Positions 1 through 9,351 of a stretch of DNA of 64,000 nucleotides are shown in pieces. The translations under genes were made by a program, and so were the position numbers. The notes under the pieces are model-generated. The model had not been told where the DNA came from. It made no database searches and was given only the letters and a program-made list of their open reading frames with translations. The stretch comes from Rothia nasisuis. GTDB lineage: Bacteria; Actinomycetota; Actinomycetes; Actinomycetales; Micrococcaceae. The stretch lies in contig NZ_CAKMSB010000003.1 of the NCBI RefSeq assembly GCF_928381405.1, forward strand, positions 1 to 64,000, written 5' to 3'. Every line of letters begins with the position of its first letter. Position 1 is the first letter of the stretch.

Positions 1-1
1 A

Positions 2-127
2 ACCACAGAACCCCAACTCATCCGCGTCTGGCGCACCGAAGTCAGACTGGTCGATGGCACCTGCGCCCAAGAACCCACCGCCTGGGGCTGCCCCGACTCC
101 ACCGCCACACCCACACCCACCTGGTAA
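2..127 (+). CDS. C-terminal 41 residues of an unknown protein (start outside window)
   Basis: An open frame enters from the left edge and stops at TAA 125-127. It encodes about 41 residues rich in Thr, Pro and Trp with two Cys, ending in a Thr/Pro repeat and a final Trp. Low-complexity tails of this kind are common at the ends of secreted or cell-wall proteins, but the fragment is too short to name. No hairpin follows immediately; the next structure is at 461-496. Confidence 0.45.
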   Translation, partial: TTEPQLIRVWRTEVRLVDGTCAQEPTAWGCPDSTATPTPTW

Positions 128-460
128 GAACCAAAGCACCCGGATTTCCGCGCGGCCCCTATGCCCCTGTACCCCTGTACTCCCCTGCACATGTTTGCAG
201 GCTTCTCGTCTACGGCAAGAGGCTGGGCAAATTCCCAGGGAAACTTCACCCAGAAACTTTTTTCATAGGGTTCGCACAGGTTCCCTAAACTCCCTTCAAA
301 GGTTGGGTTGCCATAGTTAAAGACATGAGGACGAGGAGAGAAAACCTCCACTCAAGAGACTGAGAATCTCACAGCGGCGATGGCCGCACCCTTTCAGAGA
401 ATGTGTGTAACCTCTGATGCTCCTCCCGTAAGGGATTAGGTGCGAAAATGTGTGTGTAGA
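128..460. other. Intergenic stretch without a supported gene
   Basis: About 600 bases separate the left-edge fragment from the gene at 731. Short open frames exist on both strands, but none has a convincing ribosome site or protein character. The recognisable structures are the hairpin at 461-496 and the palindrome at 695-710. A short homopolymer of seven G (about 660-666) lies in the upstream region of the membrane operon. Confidence 0.4.
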
Positions 461-496
461 AGAGAAGGCCGCAACCAGAAGGTTGCGGCCTTCTCT
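461..496. terminator. Perfect 16-bp stem hairpin
   Basis: Arms at 461-476 and 481-496 are perfect inverted repeats with an AGAA loop, built around GAAGGCCGCAACC. There is only a weak pyrimidine run after it. It is a probable bidirectional transcription terminator between the left-edge gene and the membrane operon. Confidence 0.6.
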
Positions 497-694
497 CTAT
501 CTCATAAAATAGTAAGCACTGACAGCTAGGGCGGTGGGCAGACAGCAAGGAGGTCACCGGCATGACAGCGCCCTCACAGACCGCCGAAAAGTTGGCTGCC
601 AGGCTAACCGATTGCCCTGGATTCACACCAGCAGGCCCACCTCCCCCACTAAAAAATATGGGGGGGTAGCCCCTAGCCTGACAAAGGCCCACGA

Positions 695-710
695 TTCTAC
701 AATGGTAGAA
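695..710. promoter_or_regulatory. Palindromic operator candidate TTCTAC-N4-GTAGAA
   Basis: A perfect 6-4-6 inverted repeat, TTCTACAATGGTAGAA, lies 20 bases before the start of the membrane operon at 731 and just ahead of its ribosome site GAGGAG (719-724). The position suits a repressor site. Which regulator family would bind is not evident. Confidence 0.4.
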
Positions 711-730
711 ATCTCAACGAGGAGACCACC

Positions 731-1150
731 ATGACCGAACAGACCATCCAGTCCCGCCCGGCCGTACAGCAGGCATCCGCGCCCTACACCTACGAGGAGC
801 GTATCGGCAGCAACTGGTCGCAAACCCTCACCAGCACAGCCCTCTTCACGGCTCTCTCAGCCAGCCTCATCTTCCAGGCCCACCTGCTCAATATGGTTCT
901 TGTCTTCTGCTGCGTAGGTTTCGGTATCTACATCAGCCGCCGTCGAGCATCAGCAAAAAGAACCCTGCCTATCAGCTATGGTTTAGCCTCCCAGACGGTT
1001 TTCGCAGTGGCCGTCCTTGCCCTGCTCTACCCCGGCCTGGACGATCCCGCCAGCGCCGCCTGGCGCCTGCCCCTGCTTGCACTCACCACCCTGCTGTTCT
1101 ACCGCTTCGTCACGCCCGGCTACCACCCCATGAGCAGGGAGCAGGGATGA
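731..1150 (+). CDS. Small multi-spanning membrane protein, unknown function
   Basis: 139 residues. After about 30 polar residues there are roughly four hydrophobic segments (near 34-50, 52-68, 83-100 and 110-125), with a basic loop (RRRASAKR) between the second and third, and a short polar tail. It starts at ATG 731 behind GAGGAG with 6-nt spacing. Its stop overlaps the ATG of the next gene (ATGA at 1147-1150), so the two are translationally coupled and probably form a membrane complex. No family recognised; a distant ATP synthase I-like or transporter accessory role is possible but unsupported. A palindrome at 695-710 may regulate it. Confidence 0.7.
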   Translation: MTEQTIQSRPAVQQASAPYTYEERIGSNWSQTLTSTALFTALSASLIFQAHLLNMVLVFCCVGFGIYISRRRASAKRTLPISYGLASQTVFAVAVLALLYPGLDDPASAAWRLPLLALTTLLFYRFVTPGYHPMSREQG

Positions 1151-1562
1151 TAAGCATCCCATCATACACACCAGACAAAGACACCATTATCATCGGGGCT
1201 CCCCCCCCCCCCCCGCAGCAGCCTTGGTCACTGGTCTGGGCTACGGGTCTATAGCCTGGGGCATATACGCCGACAGCACCTGGCTGGGGTTTGTCTCAAT
1301 CTTTCTCGGCGGTCTCGGCCTCGAAATGGCTCGTTTTCCTTGGCAGGGCAAGCATGTCTGGCAGGCAACCGGAATCCTCCTTCTCGGCCTGGCAGGTACC
1401 ATGCTAGGAACCTTCCTCTTCTATTCCCTGCTCCCGGAGTCCATCGCACTCACGGCCTGGGGCACTGCGGCCCTCCACGCTGCACTCACCTATCTGCTCT
1501 ACATCTTTATACGCAGGCTTCTACCGGTGCACCCACCCCACACAAGCAAGCACAGCACGTAG
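1147..1562 (+). CDS. Membrane protein with reading frame interrupted at a C14 tract (phase-variable candidate)
   Basis: ATG 1147 overlaps the stop of the preceding gene (ATGA). Its frame reads 18 residues, enters a run of 14 C (1201-1214), and then stops at TAG about 1252. One extra C (15), or two fewer (12), would join this start to a downstream frame that is open to 1562 and encodes about 112 residues with four hydrophobic segments and a basic tail. The restored product would be about 138 residues with a Pro/Ala linker. The downstream frame alone would have to begin at TTG 1224 with no ribosome site. The arrangement is typical of slipped-strand phase variation, but homopolymer sequencing error is an alternative. 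Function unknown. Confidence 0.65.
1201..1214. repeat. Homopolymeric C14 tract inside a coding region
   Basis: Fourteen consecutive C directly after codon 18 of the gene starting at 1147. Tracts this long are slippage-prone. The present length puts the gene out of frame. Confidence 0.9.
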
Positions 1563-1577
1563 CTCCTGCACAGCAGG

Positions 1578-1627
1578 GACGCCCGCCCCGCTCCCCTGCC
1601 GCAGGGCAGGTAGGTGGGGCGGGCGTC
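1578..1627. terminator. Long GC-rich hairpin between convergent genes
   Basis: Arms GACGCCCGCCCC (1578-1589) and its complement (1616-1627) enclose a second small hairpin (CCTGCC/GGCAGG). It sits between the convergent ends at 1562 and 1655, so it probably stops transcription from both sides. Confidence 0.7.
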
Positions 1628-1654
1628 CGCACCCTTGAAACTTGCGTCTAACGC

Positions 1655-2743
1655 CTAAGCGGCAGGCAGCTCGGGGAAGGCCTCAGCCACGCCGGCAAAG
1701 GTAATCTTGCCGGCATCGGTATTCAGCCCCAGGGCCAGGTCGGGGTTGTTGGCCAGGGCCTCGTCAACACCGGTAGCCAGCTTGAGCACGTAGGGCAGGG
1801 TTGCGTCGGTCAGGGCAATCGTCGAGGTGCGGGGCACAGCACCGGGCATGTTGGCAACGCAATAGTGACGGATGCCGTCCACCTCAAAAATCGGGTCAGC
1901 GTAGGTGGTGGGGCGGGAGGTCTCGAAGCAGCCGCCCTGGTCAATCGCAACGTCAATCAGCAGGGTGCCGGGCTTCATGGTCTTCAGATGTTCGCGGCGT
2001 ACCACCTTGGGAGCCTTGGCACCGGGAACCAGAATCGAGCCGATCACCACATCGGCCTGAGTTATTTCACGCTCAATATTCGCGGGGGTAGAGTTCAGCA
2101 CGCGCGCGCTGGAGCCGAATAGGTCAGACAGTTCACGCACGCGGGGGCCGTAGCCCTCAAGAATGGTGACCTCAGCGCCAGCGCCCACCGCCAGCTTAGC
2201 GGCGTGGGTACCCACGTTACCGCCACCCAGAACCACCACGCGGCCGGGGGCAACACCGGGCGCGCCACCCAGCAGAATACCCTGACCACCCTCGGTCGCC
2301 AGAGTGTACTGGGTTGCAGCCTGAGCCGCCAGGCGGCCCGCAACCTCACTCATAGGCAGCAGCAGGGGCAGGGCGCGGCCGCTCCGCACGGTCTCGTAGG
2401 CAATACCGCGAGTCTTGGCCCGCAACAGCGCCTCAGTCAGCGGCTTATCAGCGGCCAGGTGCAGGTAGGTGAAAAGGGTGAGATCCTCGCGCAGGTACTT
2501 GTACTCGGGTTCAATCGGCTCTTTGACCTTCACCAGCAGTTCAGCCTGGTTCCAGGCCTCGTCCTGGCTGACCAGGGCGGCACCCGCCCGCTCGTATTCC
2601 TCGTTAGAGAAACCGGCACCGGCACCGGCGTCCTTCTCAATCAGCACGTCGTGGCCCGCCTGAGTCAGGGCCAGCACACCGTCTGGAGTGAGGCCCACGC
2701 GCTGCTCCTGGGGCTTGATTTCGCGGGGCACACCAATGCGCAT
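1655..2743 (-). CDS. ald: Alanine dehydrogenase
   Basis: Catalyses NAD-dependent reversible oxidative deamination of L-alanine to pyruvate and ammonium in the cytosol. With ATG at 2743 the protein is 362 residues, and the family's key residues fall at the usual places: Arg15, Lys74, His95, and the Asp of VAIDQGG near 269. The Rossmann motif GGGNVG lies near 172. ATG 2743 was chosen over ATG 2758 because GGGAG precedes it at good spacing and the N-terminus [10 protein letters not shown] matches the family. It is a single gene; hairpins lie downstream (1578-1627) and upstream (2826-2861). No regulator of the AldR type is adjacent. Confidence 0.95.
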   Translation of the reverse strand: MRIGVPREIKPQEQRVGLTPDGVLALTQAGHDVLIEKDAGAGAGFSNEEYERAGAALVSQDEAWNQAELLVKVKEPIEPEYKYLREDLTLFTYLHLAADKPLTEALLRAKTRGIAYETVRSGRALPLLLPMSEVAGRLAAQAATQYTLATEGGQGILLGGAPGVAPGRVVVLGGGNVGTHAAKLAVGAGAEVTILEGYGPRVRELSDLFGSSARVLNSTPANIEREITQADVVIGSILVPGAKAPKVVRREHLKTMKPGTLLIDVAIDQGGCFETSRPTTYADPIFEVDGIRHYCVANMPGAVPRTSTIALTDATLPYVLKLATGVDEALANNPDLALGLNTDAGKITFAGVAEAFPELPAA

Positions 2744-2825
2744 GAGGGGGTCTCCCATTCATTTTCGTCGCTGAAAACTATTGCGTTAGTCAGCCTACTC
2801 CCTTTTATTGAACAAAAACAAACCA

Positions 2826-2861
2826 CCCCGGGTTTTCTTCATATTCATAGAAAACCCGGGG
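2826..2861 (-). terminator. 13-bp stem terminator after the Abi-like gene
   Basis: CCCCGGGTTTTCT (2826-2838) pairs perfectly with 2849-2861. On the minus strand it is followed by a T-rich stretch, as expected for an intrinsic terminator of the gene ending at 2914. Confidence 0.8.
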
Positions 2862-2913
2862 CGGACGGCGACTAGGCGAGCTCTTCCGGAGCAAAACTAT
2901 GGGCCAATGCGAG

Positions 2914-3886
2914 CTATAGAGAAGGAAAAAGCATCCCCTCCTCATAGGCTGAATCGATACTGATAAGCTGCCATAGCTCAGTTGAGTACGTTTGGTTTCC
3001 CTGAATATGGTCAACCCAATCAGACAGCAGACGCAGAATATGAACGGGAGCTTCCACCGGTAAACCTGAATACTCTAAACCTTTTGCACCTTTCCACGGT
3101 GACTTTGCAACAGGACGGGTAAGACGCCTCCCCCACAGCCGGTTGTGGTGAGCGGCTAGATTCCGAAAGAAATTTACGTTACCAATAGCGCGTCTTAGCT
3201 CCTCAGCTCGTGTAAACCCTAGATCCTCCATCAACCGCTGTATCTGGTTAGTATCTTTCCAGGTGCTCACCATCTTAGAGAGATCCCCGAGAGACATCGC
3301 CTCAACCATTGCCCACAAAGGAACCTGCTGCCCCTGATTCACAAAGTGCTGAAGATACAGTTCTTCTCGATTCAAGGTGTCTTCAATGCTCCTCATCAAA
3401 GATTCACGGCTGCGAGTAAGACCCGCATGTTTAGCCTGCCAAGCGTCTAAGGGCATTCCACGAGGCGGCAAATTACTAGGGCGGGAGGGCTCATATGCGC
3501 TTCTCAAAAGATAGCGGGTAGGCCCATTCTCTGGCCCTTCAGCCAGACGAAAAGCTACCCGTGTTCTAATAACTTGGTTCAATCACCTGCACACCACGAA
3601 AAACCAGTAGCCGCATCTGATTATCGAGCGAGTAGACCGTTAGAAGCTGTTCGAGACTTGTGCCCGGCTTGAACTCGTCAGCCGGAGCAGGTTCCATAAA
3701 CTGCTTAAAGTAGCCACTGAAACGGTAGTAATTCTGGTGCGCAAGGAAGTTAGCCAAAAGCGCCCGCTGTGAATCATCCAAAGGCAACCCACGCATCTCT
3801 AGTTTGGCTACCTGTTGGTCTATATCAAGCCATGGTTTGGTAGGCTGCGGAGGATGTTGTGATGCCAGATCTGAAGGCAGAATCAT
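2914..3886 (-). pseudogene. Abi_2 (AbiD/AbiF) abortive-infection protein, frameshifted
   Basis: Two overlapping minus-strand frames make one Abi_2-type protein. The N-terminal part (3886 to about 3585) carries the family start (KLEMRGL, YYRFSGY, YSLDNQMRLLVF) and the C-terminal part (about 3582 to 2914) the remainder, with the HEPN-like RNLAAHHNRLW motif (RX4H). Deleting one C in the CC of ATTGAACCAAG near 3584-3586 would join them as VQVIEQVIRTRVAF, so there is a 1-base insertion, or a sequencing error. Abi_2 proteins are associated with phage exclusion and are HEPN-type RNase-like. An intact protein would be about 320 residues. No partner gene is adjacent. A hairpin at 3906-3967 lies directly upstream. 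Confidence 0.8.
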
Positions 3887-3905
3887 GTCTAAATTTTATA
3901 GAAAA

Positions 3906-3967
3906 ATCCCCGTAGCGTACACGGCTAACGAATCAGCCAGTCCCAAAGGACCGTACGCAACGGGGAT
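3906..3967. terminator. Large stem-loop with two inner hairpins
   Basis: ATCCCCGTAGCGTAC (3906-3920) pairs with 3953-3967 with one mismatch. The 32-base loop contains two more small inverted repeats (GGCTaacgaatcAGCC-type and GTCCcaaaGGAC). It lies between two minus-strand genes and probably terminates the DUF3151 transcript just before the Abi promoter. Confidence 0.5.
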
Positions 3968-4066
3968 GAATGTTGCTCTATAGTCTACCCGATTTCTGTT
4001 CGAGTGTTGAGCCTACTCAAGGTAATCTGCTCAACATCTAGGGCTACGGGAGGACCTAGATGTAAT

Positions 4067-4483
4067 CTAGGCCAGCTCGGCGGCGGCAGCCGGGTCGGAG
4101 TCGTCCAGGAATTTCTCGATACGCTCAGCCTCGTCCGCCTCACCAATAGCCGTAGCGGTCTGGCCCAGAATCAGCAGGGCCTTAAGGAAGCCCCGGTTGG
4201 GCTCGTGGCTGACCGGAATCGGGCCGTGACCGCGCCAGCCGTTGCCCCGCAGAGCGTCCAGGCCGCGGTGATAGCCCACGCGCGCATAGGCGTAGGCCTC
4301 AAGGGTTCTGCCCTCTTTCAGAGTTTCTTCGGCCAGCAGCGCCCAGGCCAAGGATGACTTGGGGAAGGCCTGCGCGAGATCAGCGGGGGCCTCACCGGCG
4401 CGGACGCGGGCCGTCAGCTCGGGCTCTTCGGGCAGGTAGGTGGGGGCGGGGCCATCCAACAGGTTCTTACCGGCAAGTGACAT
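4067..4483 (-). CDS. DUF3151 family protein
   Basis: 138 residues, soluble, no signal peptide. The sequence shows the DUF3151 pattern: NLLDGPAPTYLPEEPE near the start, the helical ALLAEETLKEGRTLEAYAYARVGYHRGLDALRGNGWRG block (given here only as the segment near residues 52-87), and a C-terminal ATAIGEADEAERIEKFL helix. The family is confined to actinobacteria and its function is not established to my knowledge; it often lies close to the aldolase gene, which here is at 8034, separated by decayed genes and phoX. ATG 4483 was preferred over an in-frame ATG at 4498 because GGAG sits 5 nt before it. Confidence 0.85.
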   Translation of the reverse strand: MSLAGKNLLDGPAPTYLPEEPELTARVRAGEAPADLAQAFPKSSLAWALLAEETLKEGRTLEAYAYARVGYHRGLDALRGNGWRGHGPIPVSHEPNRGFLKALLILGQTATAIGEADEAERIEKFLDDSDPAAAAELA

Positions 4484-4524
4484 GGTTACTCCATTCAACT
4501 CAAATTCTTGTAACTACAAAAAGT

Positions 4525-5428
4525 CTACGCGTGCTCGGGAAAGAGCATCTCCAGCCCAGCTCTGCTGAGCCGGAAACGAAGGGGCCGAGAAGACGTCCTT
4601 TCTATAAGCTGTTGTTTCTCAAGTTCCTCAATATAGGCTCGCACTGTATTCCGAGACCTGTCCATGACCTGACTGAGAGTAACCCAGTCAAGACCTGCTC
4701 CCCCGCCAAAGAGATGGACTTGCCCTAGCACAAACAGAGAGTCCACGGCGCCTCGGGAGAGCTCCTCTCTTTCCTTGGGCAGGGCGTTAACGCGATCTGA
4801 AAGGCTACTCATGAGCTGCTTTTTAGCATAGAAATCACTAATAAGTTCCAATTGGGCGTCCCGGATAAAATCCAGCATCACCTGAGCAAAATAGGTGGCA
4901 TCGCCCATATTCAAGGGGTCTTCCACCTCGCTAAAAGCCTTATAGTAGACAGCCTTTTTCTGATAGATGACTGCTGATAGGGTCAGCACGGTATAAGCCG
5001 AGAGCACCTCGTATAGCTGGGCACTCAGCATAAAACGCCCAAATCGACCATTACCGTCGTAGAAGGGATGTACTGCCTCAAACATGAAATGGGAGACTAC
5101 CCGAGAGAGAAGAAAAGGAGCATCATCCTCTAAGTGCGTTAACATGGCCTGAAGCTGTAATTTCACGGATAATAAGCTCGTAAAGGTATCCTCTTTGAGC
5201 AGCTAGAGGAATATCAACAGCAAGTTGTCCAAGCGTTCGCTCGTTCAGGAGCACCTGCTCCTGTAAGACGAGAAGCTGAGGTGTGGAGGTATAGAAAAGT
5301 GAGTGATCGCCTACCTGAAAGGAAGTCTCAAAGCCACTGGCTTTCCTCCGACGGCCTTCTTCTTCGGCAGCTACAGCATCAAACTGGTGAAACACCGCTT
5401 TCAGGCTCTTGTACTTCTTCAAAGCCAA
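4525..5428 (-). pseudogene. Fic-domain (AMPylase) protein, broken by internal deletion and frameshift
   Basis: The N-terminal fragment (5428 to about 5126, TTG start) has the typical opening of Fic proteins up to LIIREITASGHV, which aligns with the region that should continue IEG-STR. The C-terminal fragment (about 5147 to 4525) starts in another frame at AMLTHLED and carries the intact catalytic motif HPFYDGNGRFGR followed by a C-terminal winged helix (LSQVMDRSRNTVRAYIEEL). Compared with intact relatives about 90-110 residues between these two blocks are missing, and the frames no longer match, with the junction near TCAGGCCATG (about 5134-5145). The gene should be dead as an AMP-transferase of normal architecture, although the catalytic half could still be translated from GTG 5166. 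Three direct repeats lie at its promoter. Confidence 0.8.
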
Positions 5429-5432
5429 CCCT

Positions 5433-5549
5433 TATCTCACAAAAATAGCTGTTTTTGGTATTTAGCTCCCATCATAGCCAGATGTATCTCCCAAAAACAC
5501 CCCCTTCTGGGAGATAGCACCATCATCCAGAGCTCCTATCTCCCAAAAA
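5433..5549. repeat. Three direct repeats TATCTCMCAAAAA with exact 52-bp spacing
   Basis: TATCTCACAAAAA at 5433-5445 and TATCTCCCAAAAA at 5485-5497 and 5537-5549 start exactly 52 bases apart. An inverted copy TGGGAGATA (5508-5516) pairs with the middle repeat. They occupy the promoter of the Fic gene, whose C-terminus has a helix-turn-helix, so autoregulatory operators are plausible. Confidence 0.7.
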
Positions 5550-5714
5550 CCGCCCTTTTTGCGTTTCAGCAGGCGCGGGTGCCCTTCACCGGCTTTCACT
5601 CGCCGTTAACCGGCAGGAAACCTAGAGTGAGACATTAAGCAATCTACAGCTCCTACACTAAACCGTTGGGCATACACCCACGTCACACATTATTTATTCG
5701 CTTACCCAGAAAAT

Positions 5715-7814
5715 GTGAGTACCCCCATGTCTCTTATCGGCAAAAATCTGCTGACCAACTTCTTCTCCTCACGCTCTTCACTCACCTGCACCTACAAGTG
5801 CGGTAACGCCTGTTTTGGTAGATGCAGCAACACATCCTCCAACGAATACTTCGGCGCTGTCACACGCCGATCTGCCCTGCGCACAGGCGGCCTGCTCACA
5901 CTGGCCCTGGGCGGCGGCGCACTCGCCCCCACCAGCCCCGCAGCAGCCGCAGCAGCAGGCCCATCGACACGGTCAGGCCCCGGGAGCTCCTTTTACCAGC
6001 CGAGCAGCCCCGGCCTACAGTTCACCCCCGTCCTCCCCAACACCAGCGACAGCGTGACCGTCCCTGACGGGTACACCTACAACATCTTAATGTCATGGGG
6101 AGACCCCCTCTTCAGCGATACCCCCGCCTTCGACGTCAACGCCCAAACCGCAGCCAAGCAAGAACGGCAATTCGGGTTTAACAACGACTTCGCAGGGCTC
6201 TTCGAGCACCCCACAGACTGTACTCGGCTCGTCTATGTCTGCTCCCACGAATACACCACCGAGCCTCACATGCACCCGCACTACGACGCCGAAAACCCCA
6301 CCGAAGAGCAGGTCAACATCGGCCTGGCAGCCCACGGGCAGACGATTCTTGAAGTGCAAAAAGACCCATGCTCGGGGAACCTGACCGCCCTAATCGATGC
6401 GCCACTCAATCGCCGTATCACGGGCAACACCCCCTTCACGCTCACTGGCCCAGCTGCCGGTAGCTGCCTCGTCACAACCTGCGCTGACCCCCGCGGAACC
6501 ACCGTCCTTGGAACCCTGAATAACTGCTCAGGCGGCATCACCCCCTGGGGAACCTACCTCTCCGGTGAAGAAAACATTGACCAGTACTTCGCCCACCTTG
6601 AGGCGTTAGAGGGCAGAGCTCACGAAGGCACCCAGCGCATGGGTATCAAAGAGGGTGCAACCGAGCGTCTCTGGGAAAATTTTCACCCCCGCTTCGACCT
6701 GGCAGTCGAACCCAACGAGGTCAACCGCTTCGGCTACATCGTCGAGATTAACCCCTTTGACCCTGCATCCACCCCGGTCAAGCACACCGCGCTCGGCCGT
6801 TTCAAGCACGAGGCCGGCAACGTGCACGTGACGAACGACGGAACCGTGGTCTGCTACTCCGGCGACGATGAACGCTTCGAATACATCTACAAGTTCGTCT
6901 CCAGCCGCAAAATCATCGAAGGCGATACCTGCCACAACATGACCATCCTCGACGCCGGAACCCTCTATGTAGCGTCCTTGCAGGGCAATTCATGCCCTAC
7001 AGAGATTGACGGCGCAGGCACTCTCCCCTCCGACGGTACCTTTGACGGAACCGGCATCTGGCACCCGCTTGTCACAGCCCACGAGGACGGCTCCGCAACC
7101 TCCCACGTCGCGGGCTTCACCCCCGAAGAGGTCTGTGTGTACACCCGCCTGGCGGCAGACCAGGTGGGGGCCACCAAGATGGACCGGCCCGAAGACTTTC
7201 AGACCAACCCTGCCACCGGCCTAACCTATGTGGCTCTCACCAACAACAAGTACCGCGGTGCCACCGGTGAGGATGCCTCCTTTAGCAAGGAGGACGTGAC
7301 CGAATACGCGCCCATCCGCGAGAACAAAAATGGCCTGGTTATGGAGATTGACGACCAGCACGCAGGTACCTGCTTCACCTGGAACCTGCTTCTGGTCTGC
7401 GGTGACCCCGACGAAGCCTACAGCTACTTTGGCGGGTTTGATAAGACCCAGGTCTCCCCTATCTCCTGCCCCGATAACCTGGCCTTTGACCCCTACGGCA
7501 ACCTCTGGATTTCCACCGACGGCAACGCTCTGGGCACCCACGACGGGCTGTACAGTGTTGAGCTTTCGGGTGAAAACCGAGGGCAGGTCAAATGCTTCCT
7601 CACGGTGCCTACCGAGGCAGAAACCTGTGGGCCCATCATCTGTGAGAATCGGGTGCTGGTCAATGTGCAACACCCCGGTGAAGGCGACGAGTCAACGGTA
7701 GAGAACCCTTCTTCCACCTGGCCTGATGGCCCCGGCAGGGTGCCTCGCCCGTCGGCGGTGGTCATCTGGCGTGAGGACGGCGGCAACATTGGCCTAGAGG
7801 CCCACAGCAACTAG
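5715..7814 (+). CDS. PhoX-family (DUF839) secreted phosphatase-like protein
   Basis: About 699 residues. A Cys-rich cytosolic lead (CTYKCGNACFGRC) is followed by a twin-arginine signal (TRRSALRTGG, hydrophobic core, Ala-rich cleavage area near 76), so it is exported folded by Tat. The body shows the DUF839/PhoX beta-propeller pattern: TVPDGYTYNILMSWGDP, NDFAGLFEH, CSHEYTTEPHMHP, GITPWGTYLSGEEN, GRFKHEAGNVH, DRPEDFQTNP, and the final CPDNLAFDPYGNLWISTDG. PhoX enzymes are calcium/iron-dependent alkaline phosphatases; activity here is inferred from family only. GTG 5715 and ATG 5727 are both possible starts, neither with a strong ribosome site. A hairpin terminator follows at 7966-8003. Confidence 0.88.
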   Translation: MSTPMSLIGKNLLTNFFSSRSSLTCTYKCGNACFGRCSNTSSNEYFGAVTRRSALRTGGLLTLALGGGALAPTSPAAAAAAGPSTRSGPGSSFYQPSSPGLQFTPVLPNTSDSVTVPDGYTYNILMSWGDPLFSDTPAFDVNAQTAAKQERQFGFNNDFAGLFEHPTDCTRLVYVCSHEYTTEPHMHPHYDAENPTEEQVNIGLAAHGQTILEVQKDPCSGNLTALIDAPLNRRITGNTPFTLTGPAAGSCLVTTCADPRGTTVLGTLNNCSGGITPWGTYLSGEENIDQYFAHLEALEGRAHEGTQRMGIKEGATERLWENFHPRFDLAVEPNEVNRFGYIVEINPFDPASTPVKHTALGRFKHEAGNVHVTNDGTVVCYSGDDERFEYIYKFVSSRKIIEGDTCHNMTILDAGTLYVASLQGNSCPTEIDGAGTLPSDGTFDGTGIWHPLVTAHEDGSATSHVAGFTPEEVCVYTRLAADQVGATKMDRPEDFQTNPATGLTYVALTNNKYRGATGEDASFSKEDVTEYAPIRENKNGLVMEIDDQHAGTCFTWNLLLVCGDPDEAYSYFGGFDKTQVSPISCPDNLAFDPYGNLWISTDGNALGTHDGLYSVELSGENRGQVKCFLTVPTEAETCGPIICENRVLVNVQHPGEGDESTVENPSSTWPDGPGRVPRPSAVVIWREDGGNIGLEAHSN

Positions 7815-7886
7815 CAGGCCACACCGCGGCGTCCACACTGTCTGCTGCCTCTGCGCTGCCCCGCGCGTCCGTCCGCGTCCCACCCG

Positions 7887-7953
7887 CGAATGTGCCACTT
7901 ATTGCCGAATGTGCCGCCCTGTCTCCCCCACGTGGCAATAAGTGGCACATTCG
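7887..7953. repeat. Perfect 20-bp inverted repeat, hairpin family GCCGAAWGTGCCACT
   Basis: CGAATGTGCCACTTATTGCC (7887-7906) is exactly complementary to 7934-7953. A third copy of the first ten bases (CGAATGTGCC, 7906-7915) lies in the loop, allowing alternative folds. Related hairpins occur at 25254-25318 and 35076-35142. Confidence 0.75.
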
Positions 7954-7965
7954 GCCTTAAATACT

Positions 7966-8003
7966 AAAAGGTCGGCCCCCGCACACGCGGGAGCCGGCCT
8001 TTT
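7966..8003. terminator. Terminator between convergent phoX-like and fba genes
   Basis: A 17-bp stem (7966-7982 with 7987-8003, two G-U type mismatches) with an ACAC loop and A/T ends on both sides. It lies between convergent genes and can serve both directions. Confidence 0.85.
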
Positions 8004-8033
8004 AGAGTGCCAGGAGGTTCCTAGCTACAGGGG

Positions 8034-9059
<1,026 letters not shown>

Positions 9060-9288
9060 GCTGACTCCTTGGTTGTCGGTGGGGCCACCCGGTTGGCAGC
9101 CACAGTGAGTTGGTGCCGTGCCCGGTGGGTTCTTGCAGCGCGGGGTTCGCGGTACAAGGACGCCGGTGGGTGGGCTCCTGCCTGCCTCTCAGTCTATCAA
9201 GGGGGCGGGGCTTCTGGGGAGGTTTCCCACATTAATTTCGGGCATAAACCCACAGAAAACAATGTACTTCGCAGGGGTATTAAGCACC

Positions 9289-9321
9289 CTAACACCGGTT
9301 TTTCAACAGAACCGGTGTTAG
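9289..9321 (-). terminator. 12-bp stem terminator after the DASS transporter
   Basis: CTAACACCGGTT (9289-9300) pairs perfectly with 9310-9321. It lies 30 bases after the minus-strand stop at 9352. Confidence 0.65.
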
Positions 9322-9351
9322 AGCGTTGGGTTTTTATGGGTTTAGCCCGGG

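Noticed and set aside
3906-3967. Possible integron attC-like site (GCTAACG / CGTTAGC next to inner hairpins)
   Set aside because: The outer and inner boxes do not match the attC pattern and no cassette structure or integrase is present.
7815-8033. CRISPR-like repeats downstream of the phoX-like gene
   Set aside because: There is only one inverted pair and one partial copy, with no regular spacing or spacers.
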